A stretch of DNA of 64,000 nt from Streptomyces sp. CB03234. Lineage in GTDB: Bacteria > Actinomycetota > Actinomycetes > Streptomycetales > Streptomycetaceae. Position 1 is the first letter of the stretch. Each line of letters begins with the position of its first letter. The stretch is taken from assembly GCF_001905885.1 (NCBI RefSeq), contig NZ_LIYH01000005.1:762398-826397 (forward strand), given 5' to 3'. Below the pieces are notes generated by a model. It ran no database searches. It was not told the origin of the DNA and saw nothing but the letters and a program-made list of their open reading frames with translations. Below are positions 39,730 through 48,738 of the stretch, one piece after another. Made by a program: the position numbers and the translations under genes.

Positions 39730-41396
39730 TGCGGTTTCACCTGGTTCCCCTGGCTCGCCTGCTTCCGCCGGCTCACCTGCTTCCGCTGCTCGCGGTCGTC
39801 GCGCTGCTCGCCGTCCCGCCACCGCACGGCGCCTCGGGCACCGGCACGGTGGCGGACGCGGCGTCCGCCGTGCTCGTCGTCTTCTGCGCCGTACGGGTGG
39901 TACGGGACCGGGCGCGGCCGCTGTCGCGGACGGCGGCCGTCGTGCTGGGCCTGCCCGTGCTCGGCATCTGTGCCGCGGCCGTCGCGTCCCACGACCCGGC
40001 GGCGAGCCTCCCGGGCGTCGCCCGGTACCTCCAGGTCTTCGTCCTCGTACCGGCGGCCGTGGTGCTGCTGGTACGGGACCGGCGGGACTTCGCCGTGGTC
40101 GCCTGGGCGATGATCGGCCTCGCCCTGGTGCAGGGGACGGTCGGGGTCGTGCAGTACGTGACCGGGACGGGCGCGTCGTACCAAGGGGAGGACGTCCGGG
40201 CGGTGGGGACGTTCGGGGCGACGGACGTGATGGGGATGGCGACGGTCGTGGCGTACGGGATCGTCGCGGCGGCCGGGATCGTGCTCGGTTCGCCGGGGCG
40301 CCGGCCCAGGACGTGGGCCCTGGTCTGTGGCGGGCTGCTGCTGGTGCCGCTGGTGGTGTCGTTCAGCCGGGGCGCCTGGATCGCGACGGTGCTGGCATGC
40401 GCGCTGCTGCTGGCGCTGTGCGGGGTGCGGCGAGCCGTGCGGGTGGGGCTGGCGGCGGGCGCGCTGGGCGTGGTGCTGGTGGCGGGGCTGGGCATCGGCT
40501 CGCAGCTCGTCCAGGAGCGGGCCGCGAGCATCACGCAGGTCGCCGCCGCTCCCGACCGGTCGGTCACCGACCGGTACACCATGTGGGCCGCGGCGGCCGG
40601 GATGTGGCGCGCCGAACCCCTCACGGGCGTCGGGCTCAAGGGCTTCCCCCACTACCGGGACAGCCATGCCTCGCTCGCCCTGTCGTCGGGCAGCGACACG
40701 GCCGGTGCGGGCCAGGGCTTCCAGCGGCAGCCCTTGCTGTCGCCGCACAACATGTACCTGCTGGTGCTCGGCGAGCAGGGCCTCCTGGGCCTCCTGACGG
40801 TCGCGGGCAGCTGGCTCGCCCTGCTGGTGTGCGCCCTGCGGCGACTGGTGGACAGCCGCTGGGACGGCCTGGACTGCGGGCTGGTGGCGGTGGGCCTGCT
40901 GGTGTGGCAGCTCGTCGACTTCGTGTACGCGGACATCGGCGGCCCGGCCACCGTCCTGACGGCCCTGGCACTGGGCCTCGCCGCCTGGTGGGCCCTGGCG
41001 CCGCCCGAACCGGCGGTGTCCTCGCCCCCCTTCGGCTTCCGGGGCGGCCCGCCCCCGGCCCCGTGCCCCGTCCCACGCGGCGCGACGCGCCCCGAGTCCG
41101 CCCCCGGCACGGGGACCGGGCCGGTCGGCGCCCCTGCCACGGCGACCGCGCGCGCCGGTGACGGCAGCCCAAGCGCGGGTACGGGCGCGGGGGCTGTCCC
41201 GCCCGGCCGGGACACCGCCCGCAGGGCCACCGTTCGGGGCGGCGCCCCAAAGCAAGGCGTCCAGGCACCCGCCCCCACCGCCACCACCCCCGGCCCCGTC
41301 CCGCGCGCCACCGCCCCCACTCCCGGTCCCGCCCCCACTCCCGCCCCCGTTCCGCGCGCCGGCGCCCTCCGCGGCACGGGAGGCCCGCATGGCTGA
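39729..41396 (+). CDS. O-antigen ligase / Wzy-like polymerase
   Basis: The 555-residue protein has about 10 helices in residues 1-430. The Wzy_C-type periplasmic loop is seen in MWRAEPLTGVGLKGFPHYRDS and LSPHNMYLLVLGEQG. Such proteins join or polymerise lipid-linked repeat units on the outer face of the membrane. After the last helix comes a 120-residue Pro/Ala/Thr tail with PAPTPGP-like repeats, probably disordered. ATG 39729 overlaps the preceding stop. Confidence 0.85.
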   Translation: MRFHLVPLARLLPPAHLLPLLAVVALLAVPPPHGASGTGTVADAASAVLVVFCAVRVVRDRARPLSRTAAVVLGLPVLGICAAAVASHDPAASLPGVARYLQVFVLVPAAVVLLVRDRRDFAVVAWAMIGLALVQGTVGVVQYVTGTGASYQGEDVRAVGTFGATDVMGMATVVAYGIVAAAGIVLGSPGRRPRTWALVCGGLLLVPLVVSFSRGAWIATVLACALLLALCGVRRAVRVGLAAGALGVVLVAGLGIGSQLVQERAASITQVAAAPDRSVTDRYTMWAAAAGMWRAEPLTGVGLKGFPHYRDSHASLALSSGSDTAGAGQGFQRQPLLSPHNMYLLVLGEQGLLGLLTVAGSWLALLVCALRRLVDSRWDGLDCGLVAVGLLVWQLVDFVYADIGGPATVLTALALGLAAWWALAPPEPAVSSPPFGFRGGPPPAPCPVPRGATRPESAPGTGTGPVGAPATATARAGDGSPSAGTGAGAVPPGRDTARRATVRGGAPKQGVQAPAPTATTPGPVPRATAPTPGPAPTPAPVPRAGALRGTGGPHG

Positions 41397-43065
41397 CGCC
41401 CCGCACAGCGCCGTCGTGGCCGCGCGGCCCGTGCCGGGGGGCAGGCGGCCGGCATGGGAGCCGTCCGACCGGGGCATCGCGCGGGCGGCCGCGCTCACGG
41501 CGGCCCTGACGGGACTGGGCGCCCTGCTCGGGCTGGTCCGGGACCAGTTGCTCGCCCGGACGTTCGGCGCGGGGACCGGCACGGATGCCTTCCTCGTGGC
41601 CTGGACCGTGCCGGAATTCGCGGCCACGCTGCTGATCGAGGACGGCATGGCCCTCGTCCTCGTACCCGCGTTCGCCGCCGCGCTCGCCCGCCGGACGGGC
41701 GGCGACGAAGACCCCGTACGCGCCCTCGTCAAGGCCACCCTCCCGAAGACGGCCCTCGGCATGGGCGTGGCCGCCGGGCTGCTCGCGTTCGCCGCGCCGT
41801 GGCTCGTCGCGCTGCTCGCGCCCGGGCTGCCGGAGCGGCAACTGGCTGTCGACTGCACCCGGTTGACGGCGACCTGCCTGCTCTCCTTCGCGCTCGCCGG
41901 GTACTGCAGCGCCGCGCTCCGCGCCCATGGCCGTTTCCTCGCACCTGCCGCGGTCTACGTGGCGTACAACAGCGGCATCATCGCCGCGGTCGTCCTCCTC
42001 GGCCCCGGCGAGTGGGGCGTGCGCGCGGCGGCGGCCGGGGTCGCGTCGGGCGGGGTGCTGATGGTGCTGGTGCAGGCGCCGGTCCTGTGGCGGCAGCTGC
42101 GTACACCGGTCACGGTGGCCCCGAAAAGAGAGGGGACGGCACCCCGCATCGTCCTGGCGGCGCTCGCGCCGGTGATCGTGTTCGCGGTGAGCCGTCAGTC
42201 GCAGGTCCTGGTCGAGCGGTTCCTCGCCGCGCCGCTGCCTGCCGGGGCAATCTCGCACCTGAACTACGCGCAGAAGGTCGCCCAACTGCCGATGGTCCTG
42301 TCGCTGATGCTGTGCACGGTCAGCTTCCCGGTCGTCGCGCGGGCGCTCGCCGCGGGCGACAAGGACACCGCGCGGCGGCGGGCCGAGCGGGATCTGCTGC
42401 TCGCGGGCGTGATCGTCCTGGTCGGCGCCGCGACCGTCGTGGCGGCCGCGCCGCAGATCGTGCACGTGCTGTTCCAGCGCGGCGCGTTCGACGGCGCGGA
42501 CACCGCCGCCACGGCCGCCGTCATGCGGGTGTACGCCCTCGGGCTGCTCGGCCAGACGCTCGTCGGTGCCCTCGTACGCTGCTACTTCTCCGCCTCCCGC
42601 CCCCTGTGGTACCCGGCCGCCGCCATGCTCGGCGGCATCGCCGTGACCGCCGCCGGCGGCCGGGCGTGGGCCGGCCCGTGGGGCACCCCCGGCATCGCCG
42701 CCGCGAACGCGCTCGGCATCACCCTCACCGCCGCCCTCCTCCTGCTCGGCGTACGCAGGCAGAGCGTCCCCCTCGACGCCCGGCGCCTCGCCCTCGGGCT
42801 GGCCCGGCTCACCGCGGCCGCGGCCGTCGCCACCGCCGCCGGGTGGTGGTGCGCGGCCGGTCCGCCGCCGCTCGCCGTGGCGCTCGCGCTGGTCTCGGTC
42901 ACGGCGACGTTCACCGCCACCGCTTGCGCCCTGCGCGCCCCGGTCGTCCCCTCCCTCATCTCCCTCATCCGTTCCGCCGTGCTGCGAAGGCCCGCTCATG
43001 AACCAGCCGAGAATTCCGCTCTGGGTGGCGATGTACCACTCGATCGACGACACCACGGACGATGA
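41389..43065 (+). CDS. MurJ/MviN-like lipid-linked oligosaccharide flippase
   Basis: The 558-residue protein has about 14 helices and MviN-type sequence: GLVRDQLLARTFGAGTGTDAF at the first helix, and SRQSQVLVERFLAAPLPAGAI in the middle. It should flip the undecaprenyl-linked repeat unit made by this cluster, since the essential murJ for lipid II is normally beside cell-division or replication genes elsewhere. The start ATG 41389 overlaps the ligase gene by 8 bases, with GGGAGG ahead. Its 3' end overlaps the deacetylase gene by 68 bases. Confidence 0.87.
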   Translation: MADAPHSAVVAARPVPGGRRPAWEPSDRGIARAAALTAALTGLGALLGLVRDQLLARTFGAGTGTDAFLVAWTVPEFAATLLIEDGMALVLVPAFAAALARRTGGDEDPVRALVKATLPKTALGMGVAAGLLAFAAPWLVALLAPGLPERQLAVDCTRLTATCLLSFALAGYCSAALRAHGRFLAPAAVYVAYNSGIIAAVVLLGPGEWGVRAAAAGVASGGVLMVLVQAPVLWRQLRTPVTVAPKREGTAPRIVLAALAPVIVFAVSRQSQVLVERFLAAPLPAGAISHLNYAQKVAQLPMVLSLMLCTVSFPVVARALAAGDKDTARRRAERDLLLAGVIVLVGAATVVAAAPQIVHVLFQRGAFDGADTAATAAVMRVYALGLLGQTLVGALVRCYFSASRPLWYPAAAMLGGIAVTAAGGRAWAGPWGTPGIAAANALGITLTAALLLLGVRRQSVPLDARRLALGLARLTAAAAVATAAGWWCAAGPPPLAVALALVSVTATFTATACALRAPVVPSLISLIRSAVLRRPAHEPAENSALGGDVPLDRRHHGR

Positions 43066-43726
43066 CCCGTACCACGTGACCGTCTCGCCCGCCCGCCTCG
43101 ACAAGCAACTGCGCTGGCTGCGCGACCACGGCCTGCGCGGGGTCGGCGTACGGCAGCTGCTGCTGTACGCGGCACGCCACGGCGACACCCGGGGTCTGGT
43201 CGGCCTGACCTTCGACGACGGGTATGCCGACTTCCTCGACAACGCCGTCCCGATCCTGCGCCGCCACGAGTGCACGGCCACCGTCTTCGTCCTCCCCGGC
43301 CGGCTCGGCGGCGACAACACCTGGGACGCACTCGGCCCGCGCAAGCCGCTGCTCACCGAGGACGGCGTCCGCCGTTGCGCCGCCGCCGGCATGGAGGTCG
43401 CCTCGCACGGCCTCGCGCACGTCTCGCTGCCCGCCGCCCCCGAGCACGTCCTGCGCGAGGAGACCGCGCGCAGCCGCGAGGTGCTTCGTACGCTCACGGG
43501 AACCGCCCCGGACGGCTTCTGCTACCCGTACGGCCACGTCAACGGCCGCGCCATCCGCGCCGTGCGGGAGGCCGGGTACACGTACGCCGCCGCGATCGAC
43601 CCGGGCGCCATGAGCAGCCTGTACGCCCTGCCCAGGGTGCACATCGGGCAGCGGGACACCGCCTGGCGGCTGCACGCCAAGCGCCGGCTGCACGGGGTGC
43701 GGCGCGCCCCGGTACCGGTGTCATGA
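42998..43726 (+). CDS. Polysaccharide deacetylase (NodB/CE4)
   Basis: The 242-residue protein is a CE4 enzyme. LTFDDGYADF carries the metal-binding and catalytic Asp pair, ASHGLAHVSL the HxxxH metal ligands, and CYPYGHVNG the active-site groove. No signal peptide is evident, so it may act on the lipid-linked intermediate inside the cell. ATG 42998 has a GAAGG site and lies within the flippase gene. The short gap to the next gene (10 bases) keeps the operon intact. Confidence 0.9.
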   Translation: MNQPRIPLWVAMYHSIDDTTDDDPYHVTVSPARLDKQLRWLRDHGLRGVGVRQLLLYAARHGDTRGLVGLTFDDGYADFLDNAVPILRRHECTATVFVLPGRLGGDNTWDALGPRKPLLTEDGVRRCAAAGMEVASHGLAHVSLPAAPEHVLREETARSREVLRTLTGTAPDGFCYPYGHVNGRAIRAVREAGYTYAAAIDPGAMSSLYALPRVHIGQRDTAWRLHAKRRLHGVRRAPVPVS

Positions 43727-43736
43727 GGGCCCTGTC

Positions 43737-44834
43737 ATGAAGGTCTGCCACATCATCACCGGCCTCGGCATCGGTGGCGCCGAGCAGCAACTGCGCCTGC
43801 TGCTGCCGCACATGGCCCGCGTCCGCAGCAGCGTCGTCACACTCACCAACCCCGGCCCGGTCGCCGACGCGCTGCGCGCCGGCGGCGTACCGGTCGCGCA
43901 CCTGGGCATGCGCGGCAACCGCGACCTGTCCGCGCTGCCCCGCCTGACCCGGCTGCTCCGGGACGGCGCCTTCGACGTCGTCCACACGCACCTGTACCGG
44001 GCGTGCGTGTACGGGCGGCTCGCCGCCCGCCTCGCGGGCGTACGGACCGTCGTCGCGACCGAGCACTCGCTGGGTGCCGCCCAGATCGAGGGCCGGCCCC
44101 TGAGCAGCGGCGCGCGCGCCCTGTACCTGGCGAGCGAGCGGCTCGGTACGTCGACGGTCGCCGTCTCGGACACGGTGGCGCGGCGCCTCGCCGGGTGGGG
44201 CGTGCGCCCGGCGCGCATCCGGGTCGTACCGAACGGCATCGACGTGCGCCGCTTCGCCTTCGACCCGGCCGCGCGGCGGGCGGCGCGCCGGCGGCTGGGG
44301 CTGGCGCCCGGGGCGTACGTCGTCGGCGGGGTGGGGCGGCTGGCGGCGGGCAAGCGGTTCGACACGCTGATCCGGGCGGTGGCCGCGCTCCCCGAGGACA
44401 CCCGGCTGCTGCTGGTCGGGGATGGCGAGCAGCGGCAGCCGCTGGAGCGGGTCGCCCGGGAGTGCGGGGCGGCGGACCGGGTGGTGTGGGCGGGCGCGGT
44501 CGACCGTGGCCTGCCGGAGCTGCTGTCGGCGATGGACGTGTTCGTGTCCACGTCCGCCGAGGAGGCGTTCGGGCTCGCGATCGTCGAGGCACTGGCCGCC
44601 GGGCTGCCCGTGCGGTACGTGGCGTGCCCCGCGCTCGACGACCTGCCGCCCGAGGAGGCGCCCGGGGCGCTCCGGATCGGCGGGACGGTGCCGGACGTGG
44701 TGGCCGCGCTGCGGTCGGTCACCCGCGACCGGCTGCCGGTCCCCGCCGCCGTACACCGCTACGACATCGCGCGCAGCGCGCAGCAGTTGATGTCCCTCTA
44801 CGACGAGCTTTCGACGAGCTCCACGAAGAAGTGA
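43737..44834 (+). CDS. GT4 glycosyltransferase
   Basis: The 365-residue GT-B enzyme reads MKVCHIITGLGIGGAEQQLRLL. It then has VVPNGIDVRRF, GVGRLAAGKRFDTLI and the donor-binding EEAFGLAIVEALAAGLPV (EX7E pattern). This is a normal-length family member without the insertion seen in the first GT of the cluster. It adds a sugar to the growing lipid-linked unit. Start ATG 43737 lies 10 bases after the deacetylase stop. Confidence 0.92.
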   Translation: MKVCHIITGLGIGGAEQQLRLLLPHMARVRSSVVTLTNPGPVADALRAGGVPVAHLGMRGNRDLSALPRLTRLLRDGAFDVVHTHLYRACVYGRLAARLAGVRTVVATEHSLGAAQIEGRPLSSGARALYLASERLGTSTVAVSDTVARRLAGWGVRPARIRVVPNGIDVRRFAFDPAARRAARRRLGLAPGAYVVGGVGRLAAGKRFDTLIRAVAALPEDTRLLLVGDGEQRQPLERVARECGAADRVVWAGAVDRGLPELLSAMDVFVSTSAEEAFGLAIVEALAAGLPVRYVACPALDDLPPEEAPGALRIGGTVPDVVAALRSVTRDRLPVPAAVHRYDIARSAQQLMSLYDELSTSSTKK

Positions 44835-44841
44835 GTTGTCG

Positions 44842-45510
44842 ATGACCACGACCCAGTCCCTTGCCGTACGCCGCACGATCGGATGGCTCACCCGTCTCAA
44901 GCGCACCCGCCGCCGCTGGCTCGTCCCGGCCGCCGCGCTGCTGGGCGTCCTCGTCGGCGGCGCGTACGGGCTGCTGAAGACCCCGGAGTACGCGGCGACC
45001 AGTTACGTCATCGTCGTCCCGGCCGCGAAGTCCGACCCGGCCGGCGCGATGGGCCTGGCGCAGGCGTACGGGCGGGTCGCCACCGACATCGCGGTCGTCG
45101 GTGACGCCCAGGTCGCGGCCGGTGTATCGGCGAGCACGCTGCGCGCGAGCGTGCAGGCCGCCACCTCGCCGGACGCCCCGATGATCGCCATCACCGCGAG
45201 GGCACCGGAGGCCGCGGTCGCGGCGGGGATGGCCGACAGCGTGGCCAGGGCCCTCGTACAGAAGGGTGCCCACACGGAGGACAGCACCGGCGTGAAGGTC
45301 CTCCAGTTCACCCGGGCCGCCACCCCGACGAGCCCCGTCTCGCCCTCGCCGTCGCTGTCCGCGCTCGTCGGCGGCTGCGCGGGCGGGCTGCTCGGCGCGC
45401 TCGCCCTGCTGGTGCGGCCCGGCTACGCGCGGCGCGGGCAGCGGTACGGATACGGGTACGGACACGGGGCGGTGCCGGGGCCGGTGGCGCAGCAGGAGGC
45501 CCTCGTATGA
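44842..45510 (+). CDS. Wzz-like chain-length / assembly membrane protein
   Basis: The 222-residue protein has an N-terminal cytoplasmic basic segment and a helix at about residues 30-46. An external domain follows, typical of Wzz (KTPEYAATSYVIVVPAAKSDP), with a second helix (SLSALVGGCAGGLLGALALL) near residue 180. No tyrosine kinase domain or Walker motif is attached; the C-terminus is short with YGYGYGHG. ATG 44842 follows a modest GAAGAAGTGAG site. The stop overlaps the next ATG. Confidence 0.8.
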   Translation: MTTTQSLAVRRTIGWLTRLKRTRRRWLVPAAALLGVLVGGAYGLLKTPEYAATSYVIVVPAAKSDPAGAMGLAQAYGRVATDIAVVGDAQVAAGVSASTLRASVQAATSPDAPMIAITARAPEAAVAAGMADSVARALVQKGAHTEDSTGVKVLQFTRAATPTSPVSPSPSLSALVGGCAGGLLGALALLVRPGYARRGQRYGYGYGHGAVPGPVAQQEALV

Positions 45511-46607
45511 CCTGGGAGGTGACCGTCTGCCGGGACGGCGAGGAGTTCGGCCGGCTGGCGCGGGACTGGGCGGGCCTGTACCGGCGGTGCGCCACGGCCA
45601 CCCCCTTCCAGGCGCACTCCTGGCTGCACTCCTGGTGGGTGTCGTACGGCACCCCCGGCACCCTGCGCGTCGTCCTCGTACGCCGGGACGGGCAGCTCGC
45701 CGCGGCGGCGCCCTTGCGGCTGGTGCGGCGCGGACCGCTGCCGGTGCTGACCCATCTGGGCGGGGCCATCACCGACTTCTCGGACGTGCTCGTCGACGAC
45801 GCGTGCGCGGAGGAGGCGGTACCCGTACTGACCGGAGCGCTCGGCCGGCTGGCCCGTACCGCCGTGATCGACCTCAGGGAGGTACGGGCGGAGGCCGCCG
45901 CCCAGCGCGTCTACGCCTGCTGGCGCGGCCCGCGCCACCGTATGCCCGACTCCGTCTGCATGGAGCTGCCCGCGGTGCCCATCGACGAGCTGGTCGGCCG
46001 CCTGCCGTCGTCCCGCGCCCAGCGGGCCCGCTCGAAGCTGCGCAAGCTGGAGAAGCTGGGCATCGAGGAGCACGTCGTCCCCGCCGCCGAGGTCCCGTAC
46101 GCCTTGAAGCGGCTGCTGGACCTGCACCAACGCCAGTGGGCGGAGCGCGGGGTGACGCCGGAACACCTCAAGCCCCGATTCGCCGAGCATCTGGAGCGGG
46201 CGGTGCGGGCGATGGTGGAGTCGGGGGACGCGATGGTGACGGAGTTCCGCATGGCCGGTGACGTGGTCGCCGCGGACCTCACGCTGATGTCGCCGCTGCT
46301 GTCCGGCGGCTACCTGTACGGGGCGCACCCGGTGCTGCGCGCCAACAAGGTGGACGTGGCCACGCTGCTGCTGCGCAACGGCGCCCGGGAGAGCAGCGCC
46401 AGCGGCCGCACCACGCTGAGCCTGCTGCGTGGGCGCGAGTCGTACAAGAGCCACTGGCGTCCCGAACCGGTCGTCAACCAGCGGCTGCTGCTCGCCCGTC
46501 GGCGCACGGCGGCCCCGCTGCTGCTCCTCGCCGGATACGCGGCCGGCCGCCGCCGCGCGGCGGACCGGCTGCGTGACCGGGCGTGGGTGCGACGGCTCAC
46601 GACGTGA
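45507..46607 (+). CDS. GNAT/CelD-type acetyltransferase (FemAB-like)
   Basis: The 366-residue protein matches the BcsL/CelD group of two-domain GNAT enzymes found in polysaccharide clusters. It has HSWLHSWWVSYGTPGTLRVV at the N-terminal domain, RAQRARSKLRKLEKLG in the linker helix, and GGYLYGAHPVLRANKVDVAT near the acyl-CoA site. It probably acylates a sugar or transfers an amino-acyl group to the product. ATG 45507 overlaps the previous stop. Its 3' end overlaps the convergent GH26 gene by 11 bases. Confidence 0.82.
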   Translation: MTWEVTVCRDGEEFGRLARDWAGLYRRCATATPFQAHSWLHSWWVSYGTPGTLRVVLVRRDGQLAAAAPLRLVRRGPLPVLTHLGGAITDFSDVLVDDACAEEAVPVLTGALGRLARTAVIDLREVRAEAAAQRVYACWRGPRHRMPDSVCMELPAVPIDELVGRLPSSRAQRARSKLRKLEKLGIEEHVVPAAEVPYALKRLLDLHQRQWAERGVTPEHLKPRFAEHLERAVRAMVESGDAMVTEFRMAGDVVAADLTLMSPLLSGGYLYGAHPVLRANKVDVATLLLRNGARESSASGRTTLSLLRGRESYKSHWRPEPVVNQRLLLARRRTAAPLLLLAGYAAGRRRAADRLRDRAWVRRLTT

Positions 46608-48126
46608 GGTGACGGCGCCATTCGACGCGTACGCACAGCTTGTGGCCGAGCCACTTCTCGACCCAGTCGCCGAGGTCCAGCGGCGTACAGGCGGGCTGCG
46701 GCTCGGGCTGCGGCTCCGGTTCCGGCTCGGGTGCCGGTTCCGTGGGCGTGCCCTTCCCGGACAGCATCGCGCGGAACACCTCGGACGACTTGGGGTTCTC
46801 GTCGCACTGCCAGACGCCGTGCGGGCAGTAGTCGGTGATCGTGTGGTACAGCGGCTTGTGCCGGTCGATCCACTCCAGCATGCGCCGCATGTACTCCGGG
46901 TTGTCGCCGTTGCGGAACAGGCCCCACTCCGGATACGAGATCGGCTTGCCGTGCGCGGCGGCGAACTCCACGTGCTGCCGCAGCCCGTACGGCTCGTTCA
47001 CCTGCTCGTCGAAGGTCTGGCCCGACGGCTGGTCGTACGAGTCCATCCCGATGATGTCGACGACGTCGTCACCCGGGTAGCACTCCGTCCACGGAATGGC
47101 GTCCCGCCCGCGGTTGGGCGCGAAGTCGAACCGGAACCGCTGGCCCGGCACCGCGCGCATGGCGGTGACGATGCGTTTCCAGTACGCCTTCCATGCCTCC
47201 GGATCGGGGCCGCAGCGGTGCGAGTACGTGATGCCGTTCATCTCCCAGCCGAGGACGATGACCGTGTCCGGCACGTCGAGCCGTACGAGGCGCTCGCCGA
47301 GGGCCCGGAAGTGCCGGTCGAACCGCCCGTCCGCGCCCAGCCGCAGCAACTGCCGTACGACGGGGTCGGGCAGGTGGCTCTCGTTGCGCTCCAGCATGGG
47401 CACGTTGAGGACGAACAGCCGGTCCTTGCGCGCCCGACGCCACTGCGCCCAGTGCTCCAGGAAGCCGGGGCGGCCCTCGATGTTGGTCCATACGTCACCG
47501 GGCAGGTAGGTGTGCCCGACCCGCAGGTCGGTGCCGCCGAGCCACTTGCGCAGCCCCGCCATGCGGTGGATGCCGCGCGGCCCGTAATCGAGATAGGCCC
47601 CCACCGCGGTCCCGCCGACCGCGTCCCCGGCCGCGTCCCCGGCCGTGTCGCCGTCTCCGGTCCCGGTCGAGGCCCCGGCCTTTGCCCCGTCCCCATCCCT
47701 GGCTCCCGCGGCGGGCCCGTCATCGGGCCCCGCCCCGGCCTGCGGCCCCACACCCACCCCCGCCCCGGTCCCAGCCCCCGCGCCCGCCCCGGTCCCAGCC
47801 CCCGCGCCCGCCCCCGTCCCCGCGCCCTGCCCCGCACCAGCTCCCGCGCCCTGCCCCGCGCCAGCTCCCGCCCCGGCGCCGGCCCCCGCCGCCACCCCCG
47901 CGCCCGTCTCCGTACCGGCTTCCGTGTCGCCGGCCGGGCCTGGGCCCTGCTCCGGTGCCCGGGCCGTGACAGGGGGTCCGGCCGCACCCGCGGCGGCCGG
48001 GGAGGCCGGGGAGGCGGCGTGGCCGGGCGGGGCCGACAAGGCGGAGCCCGCCATCAGCAGGCTCAGCAGACCGGCGGTGAGCACCCCCCGCCGCGCGCCT
48101 TTCGTGTTCGCTCTCCGGTGACCCAT
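46597..48126 (-). CDS. Secreted GH26 glycoside hydrolase
   Basis: The 509-residue precursor has a signal peptide (GVLTAGLLSLLMAGSALSA), an Ala/Gly repeat linker at about residues 67-160, and a GH26 (beta-mannanase-like) TIM barrel. The barrel contains GWEMNG (catalytic acid/base Glu near residue 295) and SYPEWGL (nucleophile Glu near 395). A Pro-Glu-Pro-Gln linker (PEPEPEPQPEPQ) and a short Cys-containing end follow. Its place at the end of the polysaccharide operon suggests it cuts or remodels that polymer, although mannan or glucan from the environment is also possible. ATG 48126 follows AAGGAG. Confidence 0.87.
   Translation of the reverse strand: MGHRRANTKGARRGVLTAGLLSLLMAGSALSAPPGHAASPASPAAAGAAGPPVTARAPEQGPGPAGDTEAGTETGAGVAAGAGAGAGAGAGQGAGAGAGQGAGTGAGAGAGTGAGAGAGTGAGVGVGPQAGAGPDDGPAAGARDGDGAKAGASTGTGDGDTAGDAAGDAVGGTAVGAYLDYGPRGIHRMAGLRKWLGGTDLRVGHTYLPGDVWTNIEGRPGFLEHWAQWRRARKDRLFVLNVPMLERNESHLPDPVVRQLLRLGADGRFDRHFRALGERLVRLDVPDTVIVLGWEMNGITYSHRCGPDPEAWKAYWKRIVTAMRAVPGQRFRFDFAPNRGRDAIPWTECYPGDDVVDIIGMDSYDQPSGQTFDEQVNEPYGLRQHVEFAAAHGKPISYPEWGLFRNGDNPEYMRRMLEWIDRHKPLYHTITDYCPHGVWQCDENPKSSEVFRAMLSGKGTPTEPAPEPEPEPQPEPQPACTPLDLGDWVEKWLGHKLCVRVEWRRHLTS
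47645..47925 (-). repeat. Ala/Gly-coding tandem repeats in the GH26 gene
   Basis: Repeated CCCGCGCCC-GCCCC(G/C)GTCC units on the plus strand encode GAGAGAGTGAG-type runs. The longest exact unit is about 27 bases, repeated twice. Confidence 0.8.
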
Positions 48127-48265
48127 GTCCGCTCCTTCGCCAGGCGTCAGGATTCCGCCAGTCACTTGGAGCGAAAGTATTCTTAATGGGCCGACCGGGA
48201 TCGCGGTCCCGGCCTCCAGTAGGCCGTTGGTGGATTTCATCGCCCGCATGGGGCAGCCGGGCGGA

Positions 48266-48299
48266 GAAAAGCCGGTCCCGGAGCGCTCCGGGACCGGCT
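48266..48299 (-). terminator. Terminator of the third chaplin gene
   Basis: A perfect 30-base palindrome (arm AGCCGGTCCCGGAGC) is followed on the minus strand by TTTT. It ends the leftward chaplin transcript 28 bases after the stop. Confidence 0.88.
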
Positions 48300-48326
48300 G
48301 TTACGCGACCGAGGCCTGATGCTGCG

Positions 48327-48560
48327 TCACTTGTTGACGCAGACGTTCCCGAAGGCAGGGTTCAGCAGCGCGATGATGTTGATGGTGTTGCCGCACACGT
48401 TGATCGGCACGTGCACCGGCACCTGCACGACGTTGCCGGAGATGACGCCCGGCGAGCCAACAGCGGCAGCCTCGGCGTCGGCGTCGGCGACAGCAGGCGC
48501 GGCCGCACCCAGCGCCATGACCACACCGGCGACGGCTACCGCAGCCTTCTTGCACTTCAT
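48327..48560 (-). CDS. Short chaplin
   Basis: The 77-residue precursor reads MKCKKAAVAVAGVVMALGAAAP, then the chaplin domain GNVVQVPVHVPINVCGNT and NPAFGNVCVNK, with both cysteines. It differs from the other two by more Val in the beta strands and an additional Cys in the signal peptide. ATG 48560 follows AAAGGAA. Upstream a CGTTGT that could be a BldN -10 lies near 48655 on the minus strand, but a matching -35 at 16 bases is not evident. Regulation may therefore differ from the others. Confidence 0.95.
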   Translation of the reverse strand: MKCKKAAVAVAGVVMALGAAAPAVADADAEAAAVGSPGVISGNVVQVPVHVPINVCGNTINIIALLNPAFGNVCVNK

Positions 48561-48738
48561 AGTTCGGGTTCCTTTCCACAGGAGGAAGTCTTGCCACGGA
48601 TTTCGTGACGGGCGAGCCCGATGAGGCCCGGCTTCCACTGCGAAAATCACAACGAATGCGAAAGCGGAAAGACACCACTGCGGCAACTTTCGGCACCGAT
48701 TCACTCGAACCGCCGAGCAAGGGCCGGAGGCAGATGGC

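Noticed and set aside
48601..48700. A full BldN promoter for the third chaplin gene
   Set aside because: A CGTTGT exists on the minus strand near 48655, but the hexamer 16 bases upstream does not resemble CGTAAC.
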